Origin: an uncultured bacterium
GTDB taxonomy: Bacteria > Bacteroidota > Ignavibacteria > UBA10030 > BY39
Direction: 5' to 3'
DNA length: 64,000 nt
NCBI GenBank assembly: GCA_937967455.1
Contig: CALCJK010000009.1
Coordinates: forward strand, 62,001-126,000
Shown: in pieces, positions 26,697 through 35,624 of the stretch
How the letters are laid out: the number at the start of each line of letters is the position of its first letter
How positions within the stretch are numbered: position 1 is the first letter of the stretch
Notes under the pieces: model-generated
The model's database searches: none
Seen by the model: only the letters and a program-made list of their open reading frames with translations
What the model was told of the DNA's origin: nothing
Position numbers and translations under genes: made by a program

Positions 26697-27395
26697 ATGC
26701 AACGACATTTTGAAAAAGAATTAGATAGTTTAAAAACTAATCTGATTAAAATGTGCAGCATTGTCGAGGATGCTATTGGTTCAGCAATAAAAGCTGTTTT
26801 AGATGGCGACAAAGAGTTAGCACAAAGAGTGATTAGTGGTGATCAACGGGTTAATTCGCTTGAGTTAGAGATTGATAATGCCATTATCGACCTTTTAGCT
26901 CTTCAGCAGCCTGTTGCTGTTGACTTACGTTTCATTCTGGCTGCTCAAAAGATTAACAACGATCTCGAAAGAATTGGGGATCACGCTGTCAACATTGCTG
27001 AATCAGCGCTAATGCTAATTAAAACACCGATTCAAGAACCCTTGCTAGAGATACCAAAAATGGCTGAAATTGCACAAACCATGTTGCGTAATGCGATTGA
27101 GGGATTTATTTGTTCAGATCCGCAACTTGGAAAAACCGTCCTCGCACAAGATGATATTATTGATGAACTAAACAAGAAAATGGTGGGAGATGTTATTCAA
27201 TTAATGAAAACCGAAAAAAATTTGATTGATGGTGGACTCGAACTAATCCGTGTGAGTCGGAATTTAGAACGTGTTGCAGATTTGGCGACGAATATTGCTG
27301 AAGACGTTATTTTTATTGCGCAGGCACGTGTTGTTAAACATCATGCTGAAGAAAAGGATTCATCGCCTAAGGAATCATCCTTTCCAGACAGATAA
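26697..27395 (+). CDS. phoU: phosphate-uptake regulatory protein
   Basis: A 232-residue helical protein with two PhoU repeats. Metal-cluster motifs are recognisable in each half (INNDLERIGDHAVNIAE and VSRNLERVADLATNIAEDV). PhoU restrains the Pst transporter and the Pho sensor kinase when phosphate is plentiful. It is the last gene of the pst operon, in its usual place. No phoR/phoB pair lies in the window. Confidence 0.95.
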   Translation: MQRHFEKELDSLKTNLIKMCSIVEDAIGSAIKAVLDGDKELAQRVISGDQRVNSLELEIDNAIIDLLALQQPVAVDLRFILAAQKINNDLERIGDHAVNIAESALMLIKTPIQEPLLEIPKMAEIAQTMLRNAIEGFICSDPQLGKTVLAQDDIIDELNKKMVGDVIQLMKTEKNLIDGGLELIRVSRNLERVADLATNIAEDVIFIAQARVVKHHAEEKDSSPKESSFPDR

Positions 27396-27855
27396 AAAAC
27401 ATTTTGGGCAACCCAATATTCTGAATATTCCTGATTCTCAAAAAAACAGTATCAATGCAAGCAACAAAATTCTGACAAGGATTACTGCAAAATTTATAAG
27501 AAAAGTTTTTGCGTAAACTTAAAGTTTGAACAAGCTGATTTCTTTTGTCTATCTCCCAACCTCCTACTATACTTGTAAACTAATTCTTTTCGATTATAAC
27601 TGAAAGTATTAGAGATTTCTGATTAATTTATTCATTATATCATGTCACTTCTTTGTAATTAGACTTGATTATCTAGTATTGTTAGATCGATCTAAAATTA
27701 ACCAGATTTTGGAAAAGTATTTTACACAGTTTGGTTTTGTTGTTTCGGAAACATTTATTTTGGAATTGATAATAATTATAATGATAATTTGTACTGAGTG
27801 TAATAAGTGAATTATGATTTACTTTTAGAATTGAAATCAATTTTCTTAACCCTTT
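27396..27855. other. intergenic stretch without a gene
   Basis: About 460 AT-rich bases between phoU and the tRNA promoter. The only notable item is a perfect 14-bp palindrome TTAGATCGATCTAA at 27682-27695. No convincing frame or terminator was seen. Confidence 0.5.
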
Positions 27856-27884
27856 TTGCAAGTTTTAACAAATATTTGTATATT
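27856..27884 (+). promoter_or_regulatory. promoter of tRNA-Asp
   Basis: TTGCAA (27856-27861), 17 bp, TATATT (27879-27884). The expected transcription start falls about 9 bases before the mature tRNA. Confidence 0.65.
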
Positions 27885-27899
27885 AATTTAGTAAAATTT

Positions 27900-27973
27900 G
27901 GGGTCGTAGTTCAACTGGTTAGAGCGCCGCCCTGTCACGGCGGAAGTTGCGAGTTCGAGTCTCGTCGGCCCCG
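27900..27973 (+). tRNA. tRNA-Asp (anticodon GTC)
   Basis: A full cloverleaf of 74 bases. The acceptor stem GGGGTCG pairs with CGGCCCC (one G-U pair) and the discriminator is G. The anticodon stem CCGCC/GGCGG encloses CTGTCAC with anticodon GTC. The T arm reads GCGAG-TTCGAGT-CTCGT. The CCA end is not encoded and must be added. Confidence 0.96.
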
Positions 27974-27976
27974 CAG

Positions 27977-28013
27977 AGTCCAGCAATTTTGTAATTAATG
28001 CTGGACTTTTTAT
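27977..28013 (+). terminator. intrinsic terminator after tRNA-Asp
   Basis: AGTCCAGCA (27977-27985) pairs perfectly with TGCTGGACT (27999-28007), followed by a T-rich tail. Confidence 0.85.
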
Positions 28014-28022
28014 TTAATAGGT

Positions 28023-28050
28023 TTGAAAACCAAGTTTTTATTACTATATT
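28023..28050 (+). promoter_or_regulatory. sigma70-type promoter of the DUF4920 gene
   Basis: TTGAAA (28023-28028), 16 bp, TATATT (28045-28050), about 60 bases before the start codon. Confidence 0.5.
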
Positions 28051-28109
28051 AAATTAGAAATCTTAAACATAAATAGTTATAAATTTAAATAAAACAAGAA
28101 AGGAAATAT

Positions 28110-28631
28110 ATGATAAAAAAACTTTTTATAATACTATTTTTATCATTACTACTAATAAATGTTACCTATAGTGATGATACTAAAGTAACAAAGTATGGTG
28201 ATCCTATAAAATATAAAAAAATCACCCCATTTAAAGATCTGGTTAAGAATCCGGGAAAATACAAAAATAAAGAGGTAGTTATAGAAGGTTTTGTCAATGC
28301 AGTATGCCAGACAAAAGGTTGCTGGATGGAGTTAAAGAATGGAAAAGATAAATTAAGGGTTGAATTTAAAGATTATGCCTTTTTTGTTCCTTATGATTCG
28401 AAAGGGAAAAAAGTTAGAGTCCAGGGTAAAATAGAACGAAGAGAAGTTAAAGAAGAAACACTAAAGCATTGGTTAGAAGAAGCTGGTGAACCAAAATTTA
28501 AAATTGATAAGATAAAAGGCAATCAAAAAGTATTAATATTTACAGCATCTGGGGTTGAAATGGAAGGTGGTAGCGAATTATCTCCAGAACAAATTCAAAA
28601 GATACAAAGCGGAACATCTCACGAACATTAA
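28110..28631 (+). CDS. exported DUF4920 protein
   Basis: A 173-residue protein with a signal peptide (about residues 1-21) and an OB-fold-like DUF4920 domain. The domain's hallmark is visible as NAVCQTKGCWMEL, with two cysteines that may bind a metal or form a disulfide, followed by VEFKDYAFFVPYD. The C-terminal tail ends in histidines (SHEH). Function is not established for the family. It has its own promoter, an AAGGAAA ribosome binding site and a downstream terminator, so it is monocistronic. Confidence 0.72.
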   Translation: MIKKLFIILFLSLLLINVTYSDDTKVTKYGDPIKYKKITPFKDLVKNPGKYKNKEVVIEGFVNAVCQTKGCWMELKNGKDKLRVEFKDYAFFVPYDSKGKKVRVQGKIERREVKEETLKHWLEEAGEPKFKIDKIKGNQKVLIFTASGVEMEGGSELSPEQIQKIQSGTSHEH

Positions 28632-28655
28632 TAATTTAATTTAACTAATTTGTGC

Positions 28656-28690
28656 AATAGCCGATTTTTCAATCGGCTATTTTTGTTTTA
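28656..28690 (+). terminator. intrinsic terminator after DUF4920
   Basis: ATAGCCGAT (28657-28665) pairs with ATCGGCTAT (28672-28680), followed by TTTTGTTTT. Confidence 0.85.
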
Positions 28691-28758
28691 AGTATGTGAC
28701 AGCAGTCATATCATAAGTGGAGGAATTTTATTTAATTTAGTGCAGGAGTTGATAAATT

Positions 28759-28911
28759 ATGGATAAAATAAAATATTATTTTTCACCAGTACCTTCTAAA
28801 AGAAAGAAGTATTGGCAACGCATTTTAAAACATCAATTATATATTCAAAATTGCTTCATTCCAGTATATTTGGAACTTCTAAATGTAGATATGATAATTT
28901 GTTTACAATAA
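28759..28911 (+). CDS. possible small basic protein (50 residues)
   Basis: An ATG frame of 50 codons with an AGGAG ribosome binding site about 10 bases upstream. The product starts basic (PSKRKKYWQRILKHQ) and ends hydrophobic. It resembles nothing I know. It ends one base before the next small ORF starts, so the two could be a tiny operon. It may also be chance. Confidence 0.25.
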   Translation: MDKIKYYFSPVPSKRKKYWQRILKHQLYIQNCFIPVYLELLNVDMIICLQ

Positions 28912-28912
28912 A

Positions 28913-29074
28913 ATGAGTAAGTTTATGAAAACAGTTACAATTACAACAATTATTGCTGCACTTATAGCAATTCCGATTATTATTCACTTAAAAAAGGGTA
29001 AGTTACCACCTATTTTCAAAGATGAAAATAAGAGATACGATATTAATGATTATATAGCTAGTACTGGCTTGTAA
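28913..29074 (+). CDS. small single-pass membrane protein (53 residues)
   Basis: Frame ATG 28913 to TAA 29072-29074. Residues about 7-25 (TVTITTIIAALIAIPIIIH) form one clean membrane helix, followed by a short polar tail (KDENKRYDINDYIASTGL). The organised helix plus tail suggests a real microprotein. It abuts the 3' end of the convergent SPFH gene with no gap. No family recognised. Confidence 0.42.
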   Translation: MSKFMKTVTITTIIAALIAIPIIIHLKKGKLPPIFKDENKRYDINDYIASTGL

Positions 29075-29959
29075 TTATTTAGTGTCTAATATTATAGGTA
29101 AGCCATCTTTACCGGCACCAATGATTATAACTTTTGCATTTTGAGATTCAGCAATCTTTAGTGTAGCTTCAATTCCTTTCCATCTTAAAAGCGGTTCGCT
29201 TATTCCTTGAGTGACTATTCTTTGAAAATCTGCTATTCCTTTTGCTTCGATACTTTTTCTATCAGCTTCCTGTTTTTCTTTTTGTAAAACCCATTCCATT
29301 CTTTGACTTTCCTGTTCAGCTCTGAGTTTCTCTTCAATCGCAGCAGTTAAACCTGGTGGTAAAACAATTCGTCGCAAAGGAGCTGACTCTATTACAATTC
29401 CTCTCTGTTCAACTAAATTTTGAAGTGAATGTGATATTTGTTGCGATAAAATTTCCCTTTCAGATGTATAAAGAGCTCTCGCTTCGTAACTGGCAGTTAC
29501 ACCTCGAGTTACAGATCTAAATTGTGGTTCAAGTATTATACTGACATAATTTTCACCAACAGTTTTGTAAACATGGGATGCTCTTTCAGGATTCAGATGA
29601 AATAGAACACTTGCCTCTAATCCCACTGTCAGACCTTCCTTAGAAGGTACATCCATACTTTCTTTTATCTCTTGGGTTTTTATTGACATTTTAACAACGC
29701 GTGCTAGTGGATTTACAATGTTAACTCCAGCTTTAAGTGTATTTTCTGAAACATATCCAAGAAAATCTACAACTCCTACATGTCCAGCTGGAATAACTGT
29801 GAAACATTGACTAATCATTATAATTATCGACACAATAAACAAGATAATTGAAATGCTGGCTGCATTCTTCTGAGTAGTGCTCAGTATAGCTCTTTTTCTT
29901 GCAGTTTGCCATGTAATTAGAGTTATAATTGCTACAATAGCAAAAAAGATAAATAACAT
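29075..29959 (-). CDS. SPFH/band-7 (prohibitin-like) membrane protein
   Basis: A 294-residue protein with two N-terminal hydrophobic segments (about 1-16 and 32-52) and an SPFH domain (about 55-220: VIPAGHVGVVDFLGYVS, YEARALYTSEREILS). A helical tail follows (EEKLRAEQESQRMEWVLQKE, then RKSIEAKGIADFQRIV). Family members form large membrane rings that organise proteases or lipid domains. I use ATG 29959, because the GGAGGA just upstream is a ribosome binding site; a TTG four codons earlier would include it. No protease partner of the HflKC type is adjacent. Confidence 0.85.
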   Translation of the reverse strand: MLFIFFAIVAIITLITWQTARKRAILSTTQKNAASISIILFIVSIIIMISQCFTVIPAGHVGVVDFLGYVSENTLKAGVNIVNPLARVVKMSIKTQEIKESMDVPSKEGLTVGLEASVLFHLNPERASHVYKTVGENYVSIILEPQFRSVTRGVTASYEARALYTSEREILSQQISHSLQNLVEQRGIVIESAPLRRIVLPPGLTAAIEEKLRAEQESQRMEWVLQKEKQEADRKSIEAKGIADFQRIVTQGISEPLLRWKGIEATLKIAESQNAKVIIIGAGKDGLPIILDTK

Positions 29960-30016
29960 ATTTTCCTCCAATGATTTTTTGATTTAATGTAATGAAATCT
30001 GAATAAATATACAATG

Positions 30017-30045
30017 TTGTTTTTACAACAAAAATTCTTTATGTT
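30017..30045 (+). promoter_or_regulatory. sigma70-like promoter of the LD-carboxypeptidase gene
   Basis: TTGTTT (30017-30022), 17 bp, TATGTT (30040-30045). A small inverted repeat TGTTGT-TTTT-ACAACA overlaps the -35 box. Confidence 0.4.
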
Positions 30046-30065
30046 TCAGAAAAAAATTATTCAAT

Positions 30066-30995
30066 ATGAAAATTCTGAAACCGAAACTTTTAAAAAAAGG
30101 TGATTTATTAGGGGTAGTTGCTCCAGGTAGTCCAATCAAAAATGAAAAAGATTTAAATCGAGGTATTAGTTATCTTGAAAAGTTGGGTTATAGAGTTGTA
30201 ATCGGAAAACATGTTTTTAATCGATATGGTTATTTTGCTGGTCGTGACGTCGATAGAGCAAATGATTTAAATAATTTTTTTTCCGATAAAAATATAAAAG
30301 CAATTTTTACTGTAAGAGGAGGTTATGGTTCAAGTCGAATTTTACCATACATAAATTATGATATGATCAAAAAGAATCCAAAAATATTTGTTGGTTATAG
30401 CGATATAACAGCTATTCAATTGGCGCTATTCAAAAAATGCGGTTTATTAACATTTGCTGGGCCAATGATTGAGATGGATTTATCTGAAAAAATTGATCCT
30501 AATGTTGAGGAACTTTTCTGGAGATTGTTAACTTCAAGTTCTCCAATTGGAAATATAATTAATTATCACAAAGGAAAAATAAAATGTTCGTTAAACAAAA
30601 AAGTAATTGGGAAAATAATTGGGGGAAATTTATCGATTATAACTTCATTGATTGGTACACAATATTTACCTGATTTTAAAGATAAAATTTTAATATTAGA
30701 AGATTTGGACGAACGACCATATAGAATTGATCGAATGTTGAACCAATTGAAATTGTCCAGCAATTTAAAAAATGTCAAATGTGTTGTATTAGGTGATTTT
30801 TCGAGTTGTAAAGAAAAAAAGAATGTTCCGAGTTTGGAATTAGATGAAATAATAAGTGATGTTCTAAAAAATATTCCTGTAGTCCAGGATTTTGAATTTG
30901 GGCATATAAAAACTTCACTGCCGATACCTTATGGAATTAATGTTGAAATTTCTAAAAATTCGTTCTGTTTTTTTGAGTCTGCAGTAATACCGTGA
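30066..30995 (+). CDS. muramoyltetrapeptide LD-carboxypeptidase (S66 family)
   Basis: A 309-residue cytoplasmic peptidase that removes the terminal D-alanine from recycled murein tetrapeptides. The S66 catalytic residues are in place: Ser112 in VGYSDITA, Glu212 in LEDLDERPYRID and His280 in FEFGH. The N-terminal GVVAPGSP and the RGGYGSSRILPYIN segment are also typical. Length matches LdcA. It has its own promoter and stands alone. Confidence 0.9.
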   Translation: MKILKPKLLKKGDLLGVVAPGSPIKNEKDLNRGISYLEKLGYRVVIGKHVFNRYGYFAGRDVDRANDLNNFFSDKNIKAIFTVRGGYGSSRILPYINYDMIKKNPKIFVGYSDITAIQLALFKKCGLLTFAGPMIEMDLSEKIDPNVEELFWRLLTSSSPIGNIINYHKGKIKCSLNKKVIGKIIGGNLSIITSLIGTQYLPDFKDKILILEDLDERPYRIDRMLNQLKLSSNLKNVKCVVLGDFSSCKEKKNVPSLELDEIISDVLKNIPVVQDFEFGHIKTSLPIPYGINVEISKNSFCFFESAVIP

Positions 30996-31000
30996 GAATT

Positions 31001-31029
31001 TTGATTATTCTTTAAAATATGATTAAATT
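31001..31029 (+). promoter_or_regulatory. sigma70-type promoter of purN-purH
   Basis: TTGATT (31001-31006), 17 bp, TAAATT (31024-31029), just after the LD-carboxypeptidase gene and 24 bases before purN. Confidence 0.45.
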
Positions 31030-31053
31030 TATAAAGATATGAAAAATTAAAAA

Positions 31054-31680
31054 ATGAATGAAGGATTAAAAATAGCAGTATTTGCGTCAGGAAAAGGAAG
31101 TAACCTGCAAGCTATTATTGATGCAATTGAGAGTGGCAAACTCTTAAATTCTGAAGTTGTTTGTGTTATTTCCAATAAAAAAGATGCTGGAGCTCTTGAG
31201 ATAGCAAAATCTAATGGTATTTCAGCATATTATATCGCGAGTGAAAATTACTCAAATAGGGATGATTTTGATTCAGCAATAATTGATGTATTAAATTTTC
31301 ATTCAGTTAATCTAATATTACTTGCAGGTTATTTAAAGTTGTTGAGCCCTATAATTGTTCAAAAGTATCGGAATAGGATTCTGAATATTCATCCAGCACT
31401 TTTACCTAAATTTGGTGGTAAAGGTATGTATGGATTAAATGTACATAGAGCTGTGATAGAAAGTGGTGAAAAGATCTCAGGTGCAACAGTTCACCTTGTA
31501 GATGAAGAATATGACCATGGACCTATTATAATTCAAGAAAGTGTTGAACTGGATCCAGATGAGACACCAGAGTCTTTACAAAAGAAAATACAAAAAATTG
31601 AGCATAAAATTTATCCCGAAGCTGTTAAATTGTTTGCAGAAGGGAAAATTAAAATTCAAAACGAAATTATAATGAAATGA
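31054..31680 (+). CDS. purN: phosphoribosylglycinamide formyltransferase
   Basis: A 208-residue enzyme that formylates GAR with 10-formyl-THF, the third step of purine synthesis. The N-terminal VFASGKGSNLQAIIDAI binds substrate phosphate, and the catalytic Asn-His pair is in LNIHPALLPKFGGKGMYG, with the aspartate in VDEEYDHGPII. It overlaps purH in the ATGA form. Confidence 0.95.
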   Translation: MNEGLKIAVFASGKGSNLQAIIDAIESGKLLNSEVVCVISNKKDAGALEIAKSNGISAYYIASENYSNRDDFDSAIIDVLNFHSVNLILLAGYLKLLSPIIVQKYRNRILNIHPALLPKFGGKGMYGLNVHRAVIESGEKISGATVHLVDEEYDHGPIIIQESVELDPDETPESLQKKIQKIEHKIYPEAVKLFAEGKIKIQNEIIMK

Positions 31681-33242
31681 ACAAAGATCAAGCTAAAAAG
31701 AATGATGTACTTAAAATAAAAAGAGCTCTGATTAGCGTAGCAGATAAATCAGGGCTAATTGATTTAGTGAAAAATTTATTGCAATGGGATATTGAGATTA
31801 TATCTACTGGTGGTACTTATAATGAGTTGTTGAAAAATGGTATATATGTAAAATTGATTGAGGAGTTTTCTGGTTTTCCAGAAATTTTAGGTGGTCGTGT
31901 AAAGACACTCAATCCTCGCATTTTTGCTAGTATTTTAGCTAATTTAAAAGATTCTGATCACATTAAAGAATTGGAAAAACTTGAAATTCAATCAATTGAC
32001 TTGGTTGTTGTAAATCTTTATCCATTTGACAAACAGATAACAAAACAACCTTTACAATTAGAAGAGGCTATTGAATTAATTGATATAGGTGGGCAAGCCT
32101 TGCTTCGTGCTGCAGCAAAGAATTTTGAGAATAAAGTTGTTGTATGTAATCCATCTCGTTATGCAATTTTGATAGATGAGTTGAGAAGACACAGTGGTTG
32201 TGTTACTTATAAAACACGCCTTGAATTTGCAAAAGAAGTTTTTCAATACACCTTCAGATATGAGGCTTGCATAGCGAAATATTTTTCTTCAATTGGTGAA
32301 ACAAATAAGAAAATGCCTGAAACATTCTCACTATTATTTAGGAAAGTGAGCGAATTAAGATATGGAGAAAATCCACATCAACAGGCTGCATTATATGGTG
32401 ATTTTTATAATTACTTTGAAAAATTGCATGGTAAAGAACTTTCTTTTAACAATATAGTTGATATAGAAGCGGCATATGAACTAATATCTGATTTTACAGA
32501 GCCTACAGCTGCAATAATAAAGCACACTAATCCATGTGGTGTTGGTTCAGATGAGAGATTAATTGAGGCATATAAGAAAGCTTATTCCACTGATCCCAAA
32601 GCTGCATTTGGTGGTGTAATAGCATTTAATAGAGAATTGGACCTTGAGACAGCGAAAGCTGTCAATGAATTATTTACTGAAGTAATAATTGCACCCAATT
32701 TTCCAACAGAAGTTTTAGATTTTTTAAGAAAAAAGAAAGATAGAAGATTAATTCGTTCACTTAAACCCTTGGATGAAGAAATAAGTATAAAGAAAATTGC
32801 CGGTGGTATATTAGTCCAAGAAGTTGATCATGAGAATATAAATCAAAATGAGTGGAAAGTTGTTACAAAAAGGCAACCGACCGAAGAAGAAATATTGGCT
32901 ATGCTTTATGGATGGAGAGTTGTAAAGCATTTAAAGTCGAATGCGATAGTTTTTTCGCGTCCAGATAGAACAATTGGTGTTGGCGCTGGCCAGATGTCGA
33001 GAGTCGATTCAACAAAATTTGCAATATTAAAAGCAAAAAAAGCTAAATTGGATTTAAAGAATTCAGCTATGGCATCAGATGGTTTTTTCCCTTTTCCAGA
33101 TAGTATAAAAGAAGCTGCAAAAGTTGGAGTATCTGCTGTAATACAACCAGGTGGATCAATTAGAGATGCAGAGGTAATACAAACAGCAGATGAAAAGAAC
33201 ATGACAATGGTATTTACTGGAATTAGACATTTTAAACATTAA
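31677..33242 (+). CDS. purH: bifunctional AICAR formyltransferase / IMP cyclohydrolase
   Basis: A 521-residue enzyme for the last two steps of IMP synthesis. The N-terminal cyclohydrolase domain begins RALISVADKSGL and contains ISTGGTYNEL and GGRVKTLNPRI. The C-terminal transformylase domain has LRYGENPHQQAALYG, the catalytic lysine region AAIIKHTNPCGVG, and SDGFFPFPDSI. Length and domains are normal. mreB follows 20 bases later on the same strand, so the cell-shape genes may share this transcript. Confidence 0.97.
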   Translation: MNKDQAKKNDVLKIKRALISVADKSGLIDLVKNLLQWDIEIISTGGTYNELLKNGIYVKLIEEFSGFPEILGGRVKTLNPRIFASILANLKDSDHIKELEKLEIQSIDLVVVNLYPFDKQITKQPLQLEEAIELIDIGGQALLRAAAKNFENKVVVCNPSRYAILIDELRRHSGCVTYKTRLEFAKEVFQYTFRYEACIAKYFSSIGETNKKMPETFSLLFRKVSELRYGENPHQQAALYGDFYNYFEKLHGKELSFNNIVDIEAAYELISDFTEPTAAIIKHTNPCGVGSDERLIEAYKKAYSTDPKAAFGGVIAFNRELDLETAKAVNELFTEVIIAPNFPTEVLDFLRKKKDRRLIRSLKPLDEEISIKKIAGGILVQEVDHENINQNEWKVVTKRQPTEEEILAMLYGWRVVKHLKSNAIVFSRPDRTIGVGAGQMSRVDSTKFAILKAKKAKLDLKNSAMASDGFFPFPDSIKEAAKVGVSAVIQPGGSIRDAEVIQTADEKNMTMVFTGIRHFKH

Positions 33243-33262
33243 CAAAATAAAAATTATATAAA

Positions 33263-34288
33263 ATGGGCATATTTTCATTTTTTTCAGCGGATTTGGCAAT
33301 TGATTTAGGTACTGCAAATACTTTAATTTATATGAAAGGCAAAGGTGTAGTTCTAAATGAACCCTCAATTGTAGCTTTTGATAGGAACACAAAAAAAATT
33401 GTTGCAATTGGTAATGAAGCAAGAGAAATGGTGGGGCGTACACATCGTGATATTCGCACGATTAGACCGATGAAAGATGGTGTAATAGCTGATTTCGAAA
33501 TTGCCGAAGGTATGTTGAGGGAATTTATAAAAAAAATTCATTCAAGCTGGTTGCCAAGTCGTAGAATTGTGATTTCTGTCCCAAGTGGTGTGACTGAAGT
33601 CGAAAAACGTGCTGTCAGAGACTCAGCTGAACATGCAGGTGCAAAAGAAGTACATCTAATTGCTGAACCAATGGCTGCTGCAATTGGTGTAGGCATGGAT
33701 GTGGATGCACCCGTTGGAAATATGATTGTCGATATTGGTGGTGGTACTACGGAGATTGCAGTCATAGCCCTCTCAGGTATAGTTACGGAAGAGTCTATTA
33801 GAATTGCTGGGGACGAAATGAATAACGCAATAATCCAATTTTTTAAAAAGAATCATAATATACTAATTGGAGAAAGAACAGCCGAAGCAATAAAATGTGA
33901 AGTTGGAAGCGCAATGCCACTTGACGAAGAAATATCAATTCAGGTTAAAGGTCGAGATCTGGTAAATGGGATACCCAAAACTACTGAGGGTTCCTCAGTT
34001 GAAATAAGGGAAGCATTAAATGAATCGGTTCAGCAAATTGTTGATGCTATAAAACTTACACTTGAGAGAACACCTCCAGAAATTGCGGCAGATATTCTGG
34101 ATAGGGGAATCGTCCTATCCGGTGGTGGAGCTTTACTTAAAGGCCTGGATGAAAGAGTTCGCCTTGAAACGAGTTTACCGGTGCATATAGCCGAGGATCC
34201 ATTAACAACTGTTGTGCGTGGAACTGGAAAAGTTCTGGAAAATCTTAATCATTACTCCAAGGTGCTGGTTAAAAGTAGAAGATATTAA
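33263..34288 (+). CDS. mreB: rod-shape-determining actin homologue MreB
   Basis: A 341-residue bacterial actin that guides lateral wall synthesis. The nucleotide-binding signatures DLGTANTLIYMKGKGVVLNEPS (in part DLGTANTLIYM), MIVDIGGGTTEIAVIAL and IVLSGGGALLKGLDE are all present. It heads mreB-mreC-mreD-mrdA-rodA, implying a rod-shaped cell or a rod-derived ancestor. Confidence 0.97.
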   Translation: MGIFSFFSADLAIDLGTANTLIYMKGKGVVLNEPSIVAFDRNTKKIVAIGNEAREMVGRTHRDIRTIRPMKDGVIADFEIAEGMLREFIKKIHSSWLPSRRIVISVPSGVTEVEKRAVRDSAEHAGAKEVHLIAEPMAAAIGVGMDVDAPVGNMIVDIGGGTTEIAVIALSGIVTEESIRIAGDEMNNAIIQFFKKNHNILIGERTAEAIKCEVGSAMPLDEEISIQVKGRDLVNGIPKTTEGSSVEIREALNESVQQIVDAIKLTLERTPPEIAADILDRGIVLSGGGALLKGLDERVRLETSLPVHIAEDPLTTVVRGTGKVLENLNHYSKVLVKSRRY

Positions 34289-34293
34289 TTTTA

Positions 34294-35127
34294 ATGAGGA
34301 GATTTTTCACAATATTAGTTGAATTCAAAGAATATTTTCTGCTGATATTATTTATTATACTCTCCCTCATATTTTTATCTCTCAATGATAATATCCAAAT
34401 AAAAAAAATCCGCACATTAACAATAGGAATGATCGGATATGTGCAGAGCACCATAAATATAGTTCCTAATATTTTTGATTTAAAACGTGAAAATGAAATA
34501 CTTCATAAAATGAATGTTGCGCTAATGGACGAAGTTAATAAATTGAGAGAAGCAAAATTAGAAAATATTAGATTGAGACAACTATTAAAGTTTAGAGAAG
34601 AATCCAAGTATACATTTGTAGCCGCTGATGTAATTGGTAAAACTCTCCATCTACAAAAAAATACATTGACATTGAATGTTGGAATTAAGGATGGGATTAA
34701 AGTCAATATGCCGATTGTTTCACCCCAAGGAGTAGTTGGCAAAATTATTGCTGTTAGTAATGATTACTCTGTTGGTCAGTTGCTCTATAATCGCGATTTT
34801 AGAACAAGTGTAAAAATACAACGTAGTAGAGTTGATGGAATTCTTGCATGGGATGGAGGTGAGTTTCTGATAATAAAAAATGTTTCTAAAAAACAGGATG
34901 TAAAGATCGGAGATATTGTAATTACATCTGAATACAGTAATATTTTTCCACCTTCATTAAAGGTTGGAACTGTTATTTCAACCTCTGAAAATGAATTAAA
35001 TCTTTTCAAAAATATCTATGTAAAACCAGCTGTTGATTTTACTGTACTTGAGGAAGTTTTCATAATCACTGCTGTACCAGATACTCAAAAAATATCCTTG
35101 GAAAATAAGGTTGCAAGAAATAAATAA
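34294..35127 (+). CDS. mreC: rod-shape-determining protein MreC
   Basis: A 277-residue bitopic protein: one membrane helix (about 13-32), a coiled coil (about 58-95, LKRENEILHKMN and REAKLENIRLRQLL), then a periplasmic beta domain with GIKDGIKVNMPIVSPQGVVGKI. It bridges MreB and PBP2. It overlaps mreD by one base. Confidence 0.93.
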   Translation: MRRFFTILVEFKEYFLLILFIILSLIFLSLNDNIQIKKIRTLTIGMIGYVQSTINIVPNIFDLKRENEILHKMNVALMDEVNKLREAKLENIRLRQLLKFREESKYTFVAADVIGKTLHLQKNTLTLNVGIKDGIKVNMPIVSPQGVVGKIIAVSNDYSVGQLLYNRDFRTSVKIQRSRVDGILAWDGGEFLIIKNVSKKQDVKIGDIVITSEYSNIFPPSLKVGTVISTSENELNLFKNIYVKPAVDFTVLEEVFIITAVPDTQKISLENKVARNK

Positions 35128-35624
35128 TGAATCTTATAATAAAATATATGGCTATTGCAATAGTTCTTTTATTATTACAAAGTACATTTGCAAATTTTAT
35201 AACTCTTCGAGGTATTGCACCAGATTTTCTACTTATTTTTGTTGTTGTGATTGCATTGATTGAAGGCCGTGTCACTTCTATGGTTTACGCTTTCATTTTG
35301 GGTAGTATATTTGATTTAGCAAGTGGAGGTGTATTTGGATTATCTTCTCTAAGTAAAGTAATAGGAGCCTTTATAGCGGGATTTTTTTTTAATCCAAATA
35401 AAACGCAGCTAACACTTGGAAGTTATCGATTTATATTGATAATTTTATTTGTGTCGGTAATACACAATTTTATATATTTCATAGTATTTGTTCAGGGAAC
35501 TGAATTTAATTTTTGGAATACTCTTCTCAAATATGGAATAGCTACTGCATTTTATACAACGATTGTCGGTGTTTTTATTGTACTTTATTTTTCAAGAAAA
35601 TATGGTGTAATAAAAAATGTTTGA
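35127..35624 (+). CDS. mreD: rod-shape-determining protein MreD
   Basis: A 165-residue membrane protein with about five helices and the MreD pattern LRGIAPDFLLIFVVVIALIEG (in part RGIAPDFLLIFVV) and GSIFDLASGGVFGLSSL. It belongs to the elongasome with MreC, PBP2 and RodA, and overlaps the PBP2 gene by 8 bases. Confidence 0.9.
   Translation: MNLIIKYMAIAIVLLLLQSTFANFITLRGIAPDFLLIFVVVIALIEGRVTSMVYAFILGSIFDLASGGVFGLSSLSKVIGAFIAGFFFNPNKTQLTLGSYRFILIILFVSVIHNFIYFIVFVQGTEFNFWNTLLKYGIATAFYTTIVGVFIVLYFSRKYGVIKNV

Noticed and set aside
27682..27695. 14-bp perfect palindrome TTAGATCGATCTAA
   Set aside because: No gene start or promoter nearby, and a few such palindromes are expected by chance in 64 kb.
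27807..27998. 63-codon frame running over tRNA-Asp
   Set aside because: Its C-terminal sequence is the usual meaningless translation of a tRNA gene; the cloverleaf is complete.
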